Positions 39,901 through 54,900 are shown, numbered from the stretch's first letter. The stretch is DNA of 64,000 nt from Rhynochetos jubatus (GCA_027574665.1 CM050668.1:6782001-6846000), one strand, 5' to 3'. Numbers and translations are program-made. Notes: a model not told the origin generated them from the sequence alone.

Positions 39901-42900
39901 CAAAACGAAGACCTTTAAAGTATCTATTACTTTCATTAGTGTTTGTTAAAGCACTAATGTAGCAAATCACTTGGAATTCACGCAAAGGAAAATACCAAAG
40001 CGATAGGTGCTAGAAGAACAACAAGTATTTTTATTTTACAACAGCACAGAGACATTACCTGTGAGCAGGACTGCACAGAACTAGGTCCTGTGCAACTGTC
40101 AAGGGGCAGACAGTCTCTGCCTTCGAGAGTTCATCAGTAAAGTTGCACTTGATGACTACCAAAAAAAAGCCCATTTCAGTCTTGGAGATTTCATGTGAAA
40201 GGAGATTCAATGTTGAAGACACACTATAAAATAATGGTTTGATTTGAAAACGCTACTTATAGTTAACTGGATGGTTTCAATCCATATCAGGAGAAAGCAC
40301 CTTTTCCCCCTGGAAGCAAGGTAAAACCAACAGTTACCGAGAACTGAACATCCAAGGCTGTCTGGTTTAATGGTTCAGCTGGACTCAAACTACTGGTGTT
40401 TAGCTCTGCCACAGTCAGGAACAGACACCATATTTTCAATAAATCTCGGGGAAAAAAACCCCATATCTAAATTGACAATCCTCAGTTCTAAAGATAGCTC
40501 TGGCTGGGAAACATCAGGGTTGGAAGTTGGTGACTGCTCCTCTTTAAAATCTTGACCATTAAGCTTCAAGGATCTCAATAACCTTCAGAAAATGGAAGTG
40601 TTTCCCATTAAACACTATTAAGGCTAAATCAAAACTACTGAGGCTTCTCTAAATAACTGAATATGATCCAACTCAATGAGCCAAGACTAAAGTAAAATGT
40701 TTAGCAGAGTGCTCTAAAAGCACGAGAAATTATATTTCACTTCTCAAACTAAAAACACGTGCAGTTCAAAACCTGTTTGATTTCACATCAGAGCTAATAG
40801 TCACTCTCTTCTCTGTTTTTTCTCTCCTCTACAACATTCCACTCATTACTTCACAGCAGTCATCTTTGGAGAACAATCAAAAACCTTTTTACCTTGTGTG
40901 AAAAAATATTTGCCTCCCCCCTAATTATGAGCATCCCTGGTACTCTCTTTGGGCTAACGTGTTTACGAAGTGAGGCAGAATCTCTGCAAACTATTTTATA
41001 AGCATTATTCATCACTGAAAATGTTCCATTTGTTTTCCAAACAGGAGTAGTAATACAGGAAGGTTCGTGTTTTGTCTATGAGACACCTACATTTCCACAG
41101 CAGATTAACTGCATTTTAAAGGATTATCAATGCCAAGGGTAGAAAGCCAAAAAAATTAAAATAAGTTGTCTGGTTGGATGATGGTTATTTACATCTATTT
41201 CTACATGAGTTACATTTCTGTGAGCCAAGGAAATAAGAAAGTGAGGAAACGGAATTCTACATTTTTTGTCAAACCTAGGAGCATCGTGCTATTTAGAAAC
41301 CTCAAGAGAATCACCTAAAAACCCCAAAGCAGAAGGCATCGCTTCCTAACGGGGCTGAATGTCAGAGGAAGTGGACGCATGTAACTCCAGCTGGAACTGA
41401 TGGGAACAGTTTGTTGTGTGGACATTCAAATAATGAGGTCCAGACTAGCTCCAAATCAACCTCGCGCTCCTTTCACCTGTTAACGCTTTGTTGTCGTGCT
41501 TCAAATGGCAGGCAGAGAAAGGGCTTCAATCAAACTTATTTCTCACCTTAAAAACAAAAATGAAGAGTCTCCCACACTGCTGCCTTCCACAATTTTACTG
41601 CAAGCCTGTGGATATCTGACATTCTTCTGAAAGCTTTAGCATCTTGAAACATGTCAATGGATAAGTATTTAAAAAACACATTTCTATTCCTTAGTTGATT
41701 TTATTTTCCTGTCATGAACTTTAATCCAGTCTTGTAATTTAGGGCCATGAAGGAAAAGATTTCTGACTCATAATTTTTCATAGCTTGGGGCTGGCAATCG
41801 TGACGTTTGGTGACTCTGATAATTGCCTGGACTTCAGGTCCTGAATGAGAAAACACAGAACACAAGCTCCAGCCTCATGCAGTCATTGGCTCCTAATTAG
41901 ATCTTCCCTTTCAAACACAATTAACTTTGTGCAAAATGGGCTAACAAGTCATCACAAAACCAATGAAGAAAACAGTCCTACAACTAACCACATTTTTGTG
42001 GTTAACCCTTATGTATGTTAGCAGCTTAGATTCCTAACCAGCACCACCAGGCACTCCTGCGACTCAAGACACGCTCTCCGTCCCTGAGACGTCCCAGATA
42101 TCTGGTCTTGAGGAGTCACCAGCCACATTCATGTTCAAAGGTTTCCTGCTTTTCCACTGACAGCTTTGAGAGAGACGTACCCACAATTTCAGCTGAAGCT
42201 ATTTGATCGTATACCTACAAAGATCTACAGACCCTAAAACTTAAGATCTTAACTGATCTCAGACTAAGCACGTGGCTTCAGAAAATCCAGCCGCACAATT
42301 GCTTTCCTATTGTCTACCACCCCCAAAATGAATGGAGCACTTAGCTGCTTTAGGAAGCTGTGACACACCTAATTAAAGCTGGGAAGTAACTGTTTGATAG
42401 AAAGTCCAATCTTATGTGTTTTGCAGATTAAATGCAACCAGGTTACATACTGATTTGGTTCTAAAACGTTAACAGGATCCAAACCGCATTCTGTTGCTCA
42501 GAACTGTCAGTCCTTTCGCTGTGAACAGATACTGACCGATACAGAACTATTCCAACTAACACCTTCCTCGATTTATTTTCCAAGAAGGCAGCACCTTAGA
42601 CTGTAGATGATCCAAGCCCAGGTGCTCCAGGGCTATAGGGAACTGCAGTAGATGGATACGGGGCCTCCACGGTAGGCCTGCCTCGAGTGCGGAATTGAAG
42701 CCTAAAGCACAGCCGCTTCAAAAGCGCTTGTGCGCGATAGTTTTCCTTCGCTTTGCTTCCAAAAATAATAAATGTTTGTGCAGTCCTGATGTACGCAGAC
42801 ATTTTAGGAGCCTGAAAACAAGAGCACACAATATGAGATACACCCCAAGGCCAACGGGGCATAGACAGTTCAAAGAGCCTTAGGGCTCCAGGTCAGCAAC

Positions 42901-45900
42901 CCTCCGAATGGATTTCAACCCCCACACTCCGTAAAAAGCCTCTGAAATAAAAGCGACCGGACTTCTAGTCTCAGTCTCAAATCCACCACAAGGGCTAATA
43001 TCGCTGGCATCAAGTCCACAGAGTGCGTGAGTTGCCCGATGGAGCGCCACCACGCACGCGTTCTCCAGACCGCACGGAGAATGCACGCGGGATAAACAGA
43101 TGACACCGTGTGCTCATACTGCTCTGCCTGAAGAGGATCTCACATACCAGCTAAGGAGCGTTTCACAGATGCAGCCATTGTCATCCTCAGCCTGGAGTCC
43201 AGCTCTGACCTAACACAACCTGTCCCGAGCCCAGATCATATTCTGGTCTCCTTGCACGGAAGGAAATGCAGGAAACCCACCTCTGCACGCACCCACCTCT
43301 ACTACCCTGGCCTGGGACTACCAAAGGTTTCGCTAGCAGCTGATCCAGAGGAGACTGGCCTGGTAGCTGGGCAAGTCAGCACTCGGATCGTGTTCAGGCA
43401 AGTGTCTGTTCACTCTGGAAGGGTAGGTGTCAGCTGAAAGGCCTTAGGCCACCTCTCCAACGTATTGTTCACACAGAGAAAGAGCACAGCTTCGAGGGCT
43501 GCTTACTAATGTGAATCCATTATATCACAGGCTCCCCTCAGCAGTGATCACAGCCGTCTTTTGTTCAAAGGGCTGCATGCATGACTAAACGCCGTCACAG
43601 ATAATGTATAAACACCTTCTTTTAACATTCAGATCCAGCTCTGCAGTCCAACCCTATTACCTCTCCCAGTGCAGTACTGGACAGATCGTGACATGGATTT
43701 TGTTCTTTTTTAAGATTTATGTATTTAAACACAGCAATACCCAGAAAACCCCCAGTAATTTTCATCAGTTAGTAAGAGAAGAAAAGCAATATGTACAATG
43801 GAAATGGGAACAACAAAACCTGAGGTTAATGCAGCACAGGAGGACAAGCTTGTCTCTCAGGCTGAGCAAGCTAGGCTCTCTAGTCTTCTCCGACAGCAGA
43901 GGCTCTCTGTTCCTCTTCTCTGCACGTCCAGTCTGGAACGGACCAGCACACAGAACTGCAGGTTCTGCAGCCAGTTTTCTCAACAAATCTATCAAGGTAG
44001 AACAGTAACATAACATGCAGAAATAGCAAATTTCCTGCTCGGGTTTAAAAGGGGGAAAACATTTCTGGTTTGTATGTCTGGGCTTCAGACCAGCTTTAGA
44101 ACCGAACTGGAAGGCAAAGAGAACGAAATGACACTGAGGTAAGGAAAAATAAATACTTCCCAATGTCTCTGAAGTGAAAGCCTGTAACCAAGACCAGGGG
44201 TAAATGAAGTAACTAGTAACTGGAAATGGGAAGAAACAGCATATGTCAGGTACCCAAAGTATACCAAAAAAGATACCCAAAGGATCAAGGAGACAAAAAG
44301 AAGACAGGAGTTTTGCTGTTTTCTTTGATGGAAGAGCTTCAACGCCTTACAGAATGCGAATTCTTTGCTTTCTAGTTTGCGAGTGGTTTGGCCACACTCG
44401 CATCAACATCCCAGTATCAGCAGGAATGCACGATGCAATTCAGAGAGGCTCTTGGATCCACAGGTCTTCCCTTCCTTGACAGCAAAAAAACTCAGGAGTG
44501 TGATAAAACCAGAGAAAGCTGCCTGAAACATCAAATCCAAACCCACGACCTAGTCCTGGCTGAGCTGAGTTCAGGTTCAGACACACGGGGAGCCTCGCAG
44601 TGCCGCTGGCAGGCAGCCAGCCAAGAGACCAGGCGCCCGGTGAGCTCTGAAGCGGGCAGTGCGGTTCCGAGGCTCTAGAGCAAATAAAAGCCTCTCGCTG
44701 CAGCGTGCCGAGCAGAGCTTCCTTCAGGCAACTCCTCTATCATCACCAGGGCTAAAGAGAAGAAATTAGGCTGCTGCAATAAAATATATATACATTTTAC
44801 ACATAATGCCCGTAACACCCTAAGGAGGAATACCCTCACACCAAGAGGGATGAGGGGCCACTTGTTGAAGCCATCCAGGGATATCGTACCAGCCGTTTTG
44901 GCTCCAAGACGTGCACCAAGCACAGCTACAAGGAATGTAACTGCTGCAGCTATTGCCCTTCCTCAGCCTGAGGGGCTCCAAAGAAAAATCTATACCAGCC
45001 ACTGATGTGAGAGGAAAGGAACCGACAACGGCAACGCCCCTGCTTCCCATCCGCCTCCCAGCACCACTCCGGTCCCAGCCCAGGGAGGTCCGGAGGCACA
45101 GTTCCCAGGGACAGCAAGGGAAACCCCCGGCTCTCTGCTCTCCTTTCACATCCCAAGGAACAAGCACAACGCAAACCTGCAATCCTCAAAGAAGGTTTAA
45201 AGGAAGCCTCAAGCACAACTTTAAATACTGTTCTACAGCTCAAAATCAGAGCTGGCCTTTTCACTTCAACCACAGAGGGATTCTGCACATTTTAATTAAT
45301 GGGTTTAATTACTGGTGGCAGATTTTCAGGCCAAAGAAAAAAGCTTTTCACGCAGTTGATCCCTTCCCTAATCTGAATAAAAATCTCATTGAAAAGGCAA
45401 GTTCTGCATGTTTGACAGTGCCCAAGTTACCATTTTTACTCACATTAACTGTGAACCTTCCCCCCAAATGCAGTAACTACGCTCACTATGACAAGCAGGC
45501 ATGCTGAATTTACACCTAAATAATGTATGTTTTGATTCCGGCTCTCTCCAGCTCTCAGTAAGCCACCCGAAGTCTACGGCAATCATTTTCCAGCATAAGA
45601 ATTCAGGATGATTTCAGTTTAATATGCTCAAAATATTTATTCAGAAACAAACTACTGAGGCATTTCAAACAATATAAAAACACCTTTAAATTATAAACCA
45701 GGCCAAGCACAGTCAATTCCTAACAACAGTAATTTAATTACAAGCCAATTCAAAGTTCACATTTCCTTTAAAACAAACACGCAGTGAATGCTGAACATGC
45801 TGTACAACCCCAGTTTTTATTTGTCAGCATCCTTGCTAAACTTCAGCCATAATTATACCACTCAGAACAATACCCTGATATTTTCACTGAGGGAGATACT

Positions 45901-48900
45901 GCGTGGACAACGTTTGTTTTCAGAGTAGTTCTCAACTTACCTTTAAAAACCAGATATTAAAAATATACTCTACATTTAACTACTGTTATTAGAGGAGCAG
46001 TGTCCTTCTGGCAACATAAGCCACTCATCAAGCATGCATGGTGTACATGGCTTGCTTAAGTGTCTTGTCCAGGAGAAGGCTCCCCACACACTCCTTTTTC
46101 CTCCTCCCATGAATAATGCATGTGACCGGAGCATCCCGTTTGAGCAACGGGGCAGTTATCACAGCTCTGCACACACAGTAACCAAGCCAGCCGTGAAGTG
46201 CATTAAACAAACGCCCCGGGGACCCATGCTGTTGCAATGGACGGTCCGGCCACCGTTCCGCCATGGATGCAGTAATTTGGATGAAAGGCAGAGAAGGAAG
46301 GCAAGCCTGCAGAAGCATCTCCCAACGTTTCTGCCTGCTGATGTAGCTGGAGGCATGGGGACCTGGCAAACTGGGCAGAAGCCCCTGCCCATGCCCTGCT
46401 GAAAGCACCAGCTCTGTGAAGTGCTCTCGGCTGCCCCAGTTCCTCAGGGCTACCTCGCTGAGCAGACAGGACAACACAGCTCATCACTCCACGTTAAATA
46501 CACCCACTGGGAACGAGAGAGCTCTTTGAAAAACAGCAAAATGCTGGTTTCAAAGATGAGACTGAAAGTATCTGCAGGGCTTTTTTTTTTTTTTTGACAA
46601 GATGAATCATGTTACTCAGGACAGTTTGAATTGGCTTTGTACATCTGGAGTAAAGATAGCCTAATCTGGTATGTTTTTAGCTTCTGTGAAGCCTTCTGCA
46701 CAAGCTTTATTATGTTTTTAGTTGAAAAGGGGAAAAGAGTAGAAATGTTAAAAAGTGAGTTAATGAAAGATCCTAATGGGACGCATAAAAGAGCCCACTT
46801 GGAGAAAATCAGTCCTGTGAGATTCACGATGTAAGCTGCATGCCCTCAAAGGCAAGAACAGCATTTGGGTAACCTTGTCTTGGATCCATTCATGAGTAAG
46901 ACTTGTTCCATTACGTTTCCTGTATGAAGTGGATTTAAACTGGTTTTTAATACTTTGCTTATAGAGGCATGTTACTGTCAGATCTACAGATGGGCAACCA
47001 TGCAGAAAAAGGCTCAGCAAAGCTGCAGGTACTTCTCAGACCAGCACAGCAAGCGTAATGCACTGAACTGGAAAACTCTGCTTGCTGCCTGCTGGCAGGT
47101 CCGCATTAGGTAACAGCAGTCAGACAAAAGGAGAGTTCGTTTTCTCCCCCCTTTCCCTCAGAAGTGTAAAAGCTGGGAAGGGCTAGTATGTCTGGTGAGA
47201 ACACGAGCAGCCACGCAGACTTCAGGGAAGGCAGTGAAAGGAAGGATGCAGGAGGAGAGCGACAGCAGAGGTGGCACTCAGCTCAAGGAGCGAGGCACGG
47301 CCCGGACGTCATGCAATGTCAGCTGCTGTTACTAAGGAGACGGCACCAGATAACCCAGCTTGAAAACATCCACATCCAGTTTCTAACAGAAAGGCCTGGC
47401 CACTAAAGATGCCACGAGTACCCAGAGTCTGCATCACTTCGTTAGGCTCTGACAACACAACACTGGTGACACTCACTCAATGGCAACACAAAGAAACGTG
47501 GAATTTCTGTCCCAGCGCGGCACACATCAGCCACACTGCACGCAGTCCAAACCGAGCCATGATGGCTCTGAATCACACAACTAGATCTTTTAGAACTCAG
47601 AGAGGATGAAAGCGTAACCGGAATGTAAGTAGGTTATAAACTGGGTTGAGAACAAATGCAAACACATCTGCATTCACCGATTACCTACAAGGATGAAAAC
47701 ATCAGCACTGTTTTCCTTCACTTAAATCACACAGGTGAAGACTACAGACTGTAAGCAGAGTCGCTGTGGTTACGAGTAGTCTCTTCCACTGGATGAGTAG
47801 GACTGACCTGCACAGAGGCATTATTCCTAGCAAGGGTGGCATGGAGCTGCTGCGGGTCCGGAGAATGGCATTTCCTTCAGGAGCTGGCAAAGGTGAGCTC
47901 CCTGCCTCATGCTCCGTGCTCAATGTATTAGAAAGGTAGTGCTGACACTGTCTCGTATCTTACCACACGTTTTCTGTGGTCTCGTTAGGGGGATTGGGGC
48001 ATGAAAGCGGCTCTCCTACCCACAGGATCACAGAATCGTTTAGGTTGGAAAGGACCTTTAAGATGATCAACTCCAACCGTTAACCTAACACTGCCAAGCC
48101 CACCCCTAAACCCTGTCCCTGAGCACCACATCTACACACCTCTTAAATCCCTCCAAGGACAGTGACTACACCTCCTCCCTGGGCAGCCCGTTCCAATGCC
48201 TGACAGCCCTTTCCGTGAAGGAATTTCTCCTAATATCCAATCTAAACCTCCCCTCATGCAATTTCCTCTTGTCCTGTCATATGTCAAATCCCAGATAAGC
48301 TCCTCTAGACTTGCAAATGAACCCTACACCACATGAGCTGCTCTTCTATCCCAGCTGCATCGTATGGACTGAATCCAGGACCATGCAGCCATGCTTCATG
48401 AAAAACTTCCTTCTGCCTAACAGATGATAGACCTGAGCTCTGTTCAGAGCTGCTGTGGTCCAGCTTGGGGCTGAACAGAACACCGAGTCTGCCACCTCAG
48501 CCCTGGAGTTTCTTGTGCTTACAAACCTCACATACCACCACAAAGAGGCACCCAGGAAGGGTGTGGAAGATGTGGTACACACTATTTAATTGGTACCTTC
48601 AGCCATTTAGGGCCTAGAAGAGCCAGGAAATTTTCAGTTAGTGATGCAGACAGGCCCTGAAAATCAACTATCATGTATTTGAGAGACTCCTTCTAAACTC
48701 AGCCTTGCAGGAGAGTAAAATGATTCACAAGAATTCTATATTTATAATGAAGAATCACTGAAAGTGACTCATGTACTGAGCCAATCTAATTTTAAATAGA
48801 AGGGAAAAACCTCTTGAAGAGGCACATGAAACTGTAGTGGGGGAGGGAAGAGAACTGCACACACAGTAGAGCCCCAGCCAGGAGCTGTTAGCCAAATCTA

Positions 48901-51900
48901 CTGGAAAAGGTTTCTCCATTCAATTAGCTGAAGTGATAGCACAACATTTAGCTTCACCTACTTCCGGCTTAGAGTTAATTAAGGTCCTACATTCAAAGCA
49001 GCTGCAGGTTGGAATACTTCCTCAGGATAGGTAGGATTGCTGGGCAGTAATAAGGGAGCTCATGGAGAGTTATTAGTTCTTCAGACCCTACAGAATTCAG
49101 AACACAAAATCAAGTGGAAACACAGCAGGAGGAAGGGAGAAACATTAAGAAGATTTTACAGTAGTGCTAATTTTGTCCGAGCAGATTCTAACAGAAATAG
49201 CTGCCGCCCCACTACCCCTTACATCAATGCAGCACATCTCACTGTGTGTAATTTCAACGACAGAGGACAGACAGACAACACCAGGAGCTCTGCAGATCAA
49301 ACAGGCAGCCCACAACAAGGGCAGAAGCTCAAGGTTCCTTCACCTGCTCCTACGTCAGGACTGTTTTCCTCAGTTACTTTTTCTCCTCTGTATAATACAG
49401 ATATGCAGTACATAAAATGGGAATATTTAACATAACCACAACCTAAATGGAGGAAATGGCTATAGGCTATATTAATAGCAATAAAACATTAGCCAGAGAA
49501 CATGGCCAAATCTTACAGTCCTGCACAGATTATGTAGAGGTGAACACATTCTCCTAAGCTGCAAGTAAAAGATAACTTGGGAACAGCAAGCATGTTAGTG
49601 TAAGATTAGCTTTGCATATGTATAACCACACACAGCAGAGCAAGTTGGAATTGCAATGTCGCGATAACAAAAGGTTAATTTTCTCCGAATTTTGCTTTCC
49701 GTAACAATCCACTTATCTCCACAGCCAAATCTAACTTCCAGTCATCTTAACCTCTCCACTGTCATCCACACCTAACTGGGTATGTTTGGCTGCAAATGCT
49801 CCATTCTGTGAAATCCAGAAGTGTTTAGACGATGGCTGTTCTCCAATCCCTCTCAGCATCACTTCCAGTTAAGTCTTCAGTTTGAAGCATGAAGAAAAAG
49901 CAGCCAAGAATTCACAGGCCAACACACATACTTACAATTGTACGTAGCTTTAATTATCAGCAGTATCTTGCTGAGATGTTTCTCCACACACCAAAGTTTG
50001 ATGAATTGTGTTAATTTCGTATTGGCCCTGGTAAATTACGGGCTAGATTACAGAACTGTTGGACTAGCATTCAACAGTTCCTTTTCAGGCTGTCTCCAAA
50101 GGAGTGCTTGATATGACCTCTTGGGAGCTGATCTCTACAGAGATTCCAGTATTGGACCATTCTTCAGCCACCCACCCCCACAGGGTCTGCTTCACTCCGT
50201 CAGCACAACACACACATCAGTAAGCCTGCAGGGATCAGGCAAACCATCCCCAAATTTTAGAATTTATTCAGGCTTCGGTCTATTCAGTGTCCTGAAGCAC
50301 CAGCTGCCCTTGGTATACATGATGTTGTCTTCCAATAAACTTCATTTTCTTGCTAGTTCTCAGCAATGCAACTTCCAAAATACAGTCATGAGGAAAAGTC
50401 ACCAACATAATGGCTCACTGATTATATTAAAAATACACAAGCATGTTGACAATGTCAAAGCCAAGACCTCAGTCTCCCAAACGCACTGTTTATGTCATAC
50501 AGCATCCAGTGCACACCGTGATGCTGGCTAGAACAGTTACTGAGATTTCCATCGTTTCGCCTTGTTTAAAAAAGGCAACAGCTCTTTCAATGACTAGTTT
50601 GGCTGGATTATCACCTACACTCAAAGTAAAACACCTTATTTTTCAAATGCCTTGAGACAACCTACAGAACCGAGTACTTTCAGCTAGAAGGTACCTGACA
50701 TTTTAACTCGTGACTCTGAAAACTTCATTTTTTGGCAGTAATTCTCCGAGTTGTATCTTATCTCCAAATTCATATTATTTAACCTACAAGTGCTTCCTAG
50801 TAAATAACCTTGTCATTTTGGCTTGGTATTTATTTTGGATGATGCCATTTTAATAAGTTACTTTCTTATTTGTAATGTACACACAGATGTAGAAAATGTA
50901 ACAAAACGGTGACAAGGGCCTGAACTCCATGATTGCTAATATTTAATACCCTGCATCTACCAGCAGCAAAAACACATTTCTACAGGAAAAGTAAGATTTA
51001 TGTAGTGTTGGCTCTTTTGTGTGTCATTTACCACATAAGGCGATGATGTGACTGCTGTCTTCATGTACAAATTTCCGGGTGACAGCTTCTTCCATTATCT
51101 GCTTTACCTAAAATAAAGACATAAAAAGAAGTGATTGTAAGTTCCTGACACAAACCAGCACAACTTCTGGGAGTTTTGGTTTCAACCTCTGCTTGCCCTT
51201 TCCCCATCACCAACATTTCAACAACTCACACAAGTTACTCTTTGCAGGGAAGGAAGGAAGGATAAAAGCATTCAAGGAGGGAAAGGAAGGACAAACCTAG
51301 GCAGCTTTTCATGGGATGAGGGTACCTCTGGTAGAACAAGGACAGGTCTGTTTGGGGCGTATAAAAGGCTGAACTGTGCCAGAGCACCTGGAGTGCCCTC
51401 TGGAGAACACCTTCAGCAGAAGTTCCGAAAGGCAGCGCAAAACTTTTTATACGACTCATCCTTGGCCTTCCTGCACAGCTACACCTGCTTATGAAATGAG
51501 ATTATCCATGGCCATGTGCTCTTCCCACTGAGCATTCTGCTCTTTTTCAAGCCCAAAGAGTCCGTGTACACCACATCCCAAGAGAGGTTTACAGCAACCT
51601 TTCTCCTGCTGAGGACTGTACATGTCAGAGTAACCACAAACGACGCTCTCAAAGCTCTGCTGCACCAGACACTATACAGAGGTGATATGGAACCTATGGA
51701 GAAGACAGTGCCCTCAGGTTTCACTTCTAGGCACAAATTAACAATTACAGCAAAAAAAATTTACATTTTATCACACTTCTTACTGATTTAAAACAACTCT
51801 CCCCAGTTTCAAGGCTGATGTGTCAAGCTCCAAAGGGAATTCATTGCAGATTACTGACTTTCAAAAATCAAGGAAGAAAACAGACAAATCTTGCAGTTAG

Positions 51901-54900
51901 GCTCTTGAGCAAAGGTGGCATCAAAACCTGCTGGTTGATTCCTCCCCCAGTGGCCTCCCTGGCCTGACGTCAGATGAAACCTATTTGCCTCAACCAACTC
52001 ATTTATCAGACACTCATTCCTTCCTGGCCATGGAGCACGTGCTCTTCCAGATCCAAATCCACAGTCGTTTTTGGCTTCCCTCATTTGTGAGCTGTAACTA
52101 CAGGGTTAGGACACGCTGCCTAAATAAATGCCACAGCGCTTCCAATGTATGAAAGAAAGTGCTACTGTGGCAGATGATCTTACTGGATACTCACTTGTTC
52201 CAACTTGCTTTACTTTTTTTTGGAAACAATTTCTACAGCAGTCCTGGAATCCAATAGACAGTGAATTACCCGGGAGGTCATCCCTGTGTGGGTGCTCCCG
52301 ACCAAGCAGCTCAGCAGCACGGCCTGCGCACCAGCTCAGTGTGACCCGAGTGCCAGCGCACGGCGATGCCTGCCGTGGGGGCTGGGCCTGCCGACCGAGG
52401 AGACCTCCAGCCATGCTTCTCCGCAGGAATGGCAGCTGTGCCCTCAGCTCTCCAAGGCTGCATGTGGTACCTGAGAGAACCAGTTTAAAACTAGCGGGGT
52501 GACCGCTTCTTTGCGGCGCTGGCAGGTCCAAAGGTTTTAGGCCTTCCCACTCAGCGCTGGATCCAGGAGAAGCTGCAGGTGCAATGCTGGATGGAGAGCT
52601 GCCTCTTGCTCTGCCGGGATAACAGGGGGCTGGCTCAGCGACTTCTCCAATTTGGAGGGCTTCCTCCTCCAGTAAGATCGTTTGCAAAGCCAGTTCTGGA
52701 TGCTGCAATCAAGCCTGCCTTCCCCGTGGTAATCATCTCGAGGCCTCCATGCCCACTCCTACACCCCCACCTCAGCTGGCAGCAGTCTGCAGCTCCAGCT
52801 CCGGCACTTGCTGCACAAGCCTTGCAACACACGGCGTTCCCCTCGCCCCAAATTCTGGATTGAGTTGATCCTACAGAATTTGGACTTCTTATCAAACAGG
52901 AGCCCTCTGGGTTGCAAAGAGAACATTGAGGGGGAAAAGCAGATGTGTAAGAGGCTTTGAAAGTAGAACACGTTTTATATCCGAGGACTTCAAAGCAAGT
53001 CCTTTGCACCTTATAAAGCACGGCTCACGGTTCCCATGCTGAGGCTTGACAACAAACTCCTAACAAGGCAACTTGCTGCTTCCTTGCAGCATTTCTGACA
53101 CAGCTATCAGAACTTTGGACCTCCAGTAAAGCGGTGGGAGGTGGAAGAGCAAGAGGATATCAAGAAAGAAGCAAAGATGTGAGAAGGTCTCATGGATGGG
53201 GTCTCACACAGGAAGTACCTGGATTATCCCGTTTATCCAGCAATCCCCTTCTCACATTTTTATTCGCATCATTGTTGATTTACAAGCTTGATGTCTGTTT
53301 GTCTTGGCAGGAACCCAACAAAACTTGGTCCAAACCTCATCTAGAGGTTTGAAGTAATCTGGATAATAGTATCTACGCAGACCACAGCTCAGCAAAGAGA
53401 AGGGGACAGGACAACTGCACAGCTCTGCCGAATTAAATTCCAGCTGAGACCCTGACCTGCGTTTTCATACGTGGGAGGCAGCACGTTCCAGCAAACACAG
53501 CTTGCAGTGCTACCCACTGCCTCCAAGCCAACTAACTCATCTCTGTGCCTCAGCTGACCCATCTGTGAAACAAGGACAGTGACCCAACCTGTGCAAGCTG
53601 TTCTGTTTTCACCGGATGGAAACTCTATCTATCTAATCTACTAAATAAAAGGCCTGATTTACTAAAGGGAAGAAGTCCTTGGAAGTGCTGCTAGCATTAA
53701 GGTGCACAGAAGAGGAAGCAGGACAGCTGCCCCAGGGTAAGGCATGCACACACGGCTCAAGTCCGCAAGCATGAATTCAGGCACCCAGGACTGCAGACTG
53801 ATTTCAGCCTCAGGTCCCTGGAGAACAGTAACTGGAAGTCAGCTCCTGACAACAGGGAGGATGAAGAGTCATTTACTAGGAGTAAGAGCTCTGGAGCTCA
53901 GAGGCCAATTCCCTGCTGTCACACATTTCTCAGGCACACCCCAATCATTAGTCTTCAGTGGCACAGTATGTTTAGTTTGTAGCCCAAGGAACAAAACATT
54001 TAAAGTGTACTAAAAATCATAAAGAAAAAGGTTTTGGATGGAACAACCAACCCTACTTTTATACAGCAGCACCATACGGTCAGCCTATCAGCAGATTTTG
54101 AATCCAGGACCTCCAGAGCTAAGCAGTACAGCCCAGGCAAGCGATCAGTGTGTGTTCCCAACTGCCATCGAACCAGAGCAACCTGTGCACATTTTCAGGA
54201 GAGTCAGTGAGTGTTATCAGAAAACATTTGCAGGGCAGAGACAGTAGATACGAAGATTCAAAAGCTGGAACGCAGAGTTCTTCAATCCCACGTCACTCCT
54301 CACTGCCACGTAATTCAGGGATGCTCCAGGCACTGAGCTAAATCAAATGTTTCTTTTTTGTTTTTTTCCCTCCTCGCAATTTTGTGCGGCTCTCTCTGTA
54401 GGGAATTATGCTGTTGTCTTTCTGTCCTGGGCAGGCACTTGTCAATGAAGCTTTCCGAGCATAAGCCTACACAGACACCCACTTGCAGATACTAGCGGAC
54501 CTGACCAAACTGCAAATTAATCTCATTAACAGAAGCATCAACAGCCTGCCCTCCCTGCATTCACCCATCCACCTGCACAGGTAAAGCAATATATTCAGCC
54601 TACTGAACAGCTGTTTGCTGCAAGGGATGGAGGGCTGCCTCCTCCAGCCACAGCTGCCAACAGAGGAGCCCGGAGATAAACCCACTGGGATGGGAAGGAG
54701 GAGGCAGAGGCTCCCTCCATTGCCTTGGAAACATCCCTGCCCTTCTCCATGCATCCTGTGTAGGATCAATACAGGATCTACTCATCCTAACCAGGCTGTT
54801 CATTTACACCTGCCAGGTGGCACAAAGGCAAGCGCATTGACTTCTGTGCCTTTCAGCCCCTCCATCCAAGAGCCAGCAGCAGCACGGCGTTGGGGAGCCA

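Larger units (their letters stand above)
30658..51031 (-). other. SGSM2 intron 2 (20.4 kb)
   Basis: The largest intron. It holds three CR1 copies (about 35055, 37799 and 48025), a possible ancient repeat at about 39990-40150, a T-homopolymer at 46581-46595, and several AT-rich blocks that look unique and may be regulatory (35850-36020, 38590-38900, 41700-41960). No nested gene is supported. Confidence 0.75.

Noticed and set aside
43765-44280. 171-codon minus-strand frame in intron 2
   Set aside because: Phe/Cys/Leu-rich translation of an A/G-rich plus strand, with no splice support or family resemblance.
52106-52708. 200-codon minus-strand open frame, the longest in the window
   Set aside because: It is intronic to SGSM2, has no recognisable domain, is Ala/Pro/Arg-rich in line with local GC content, and nothing marks it as an exon. 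Kept only as part of the CpG patch.
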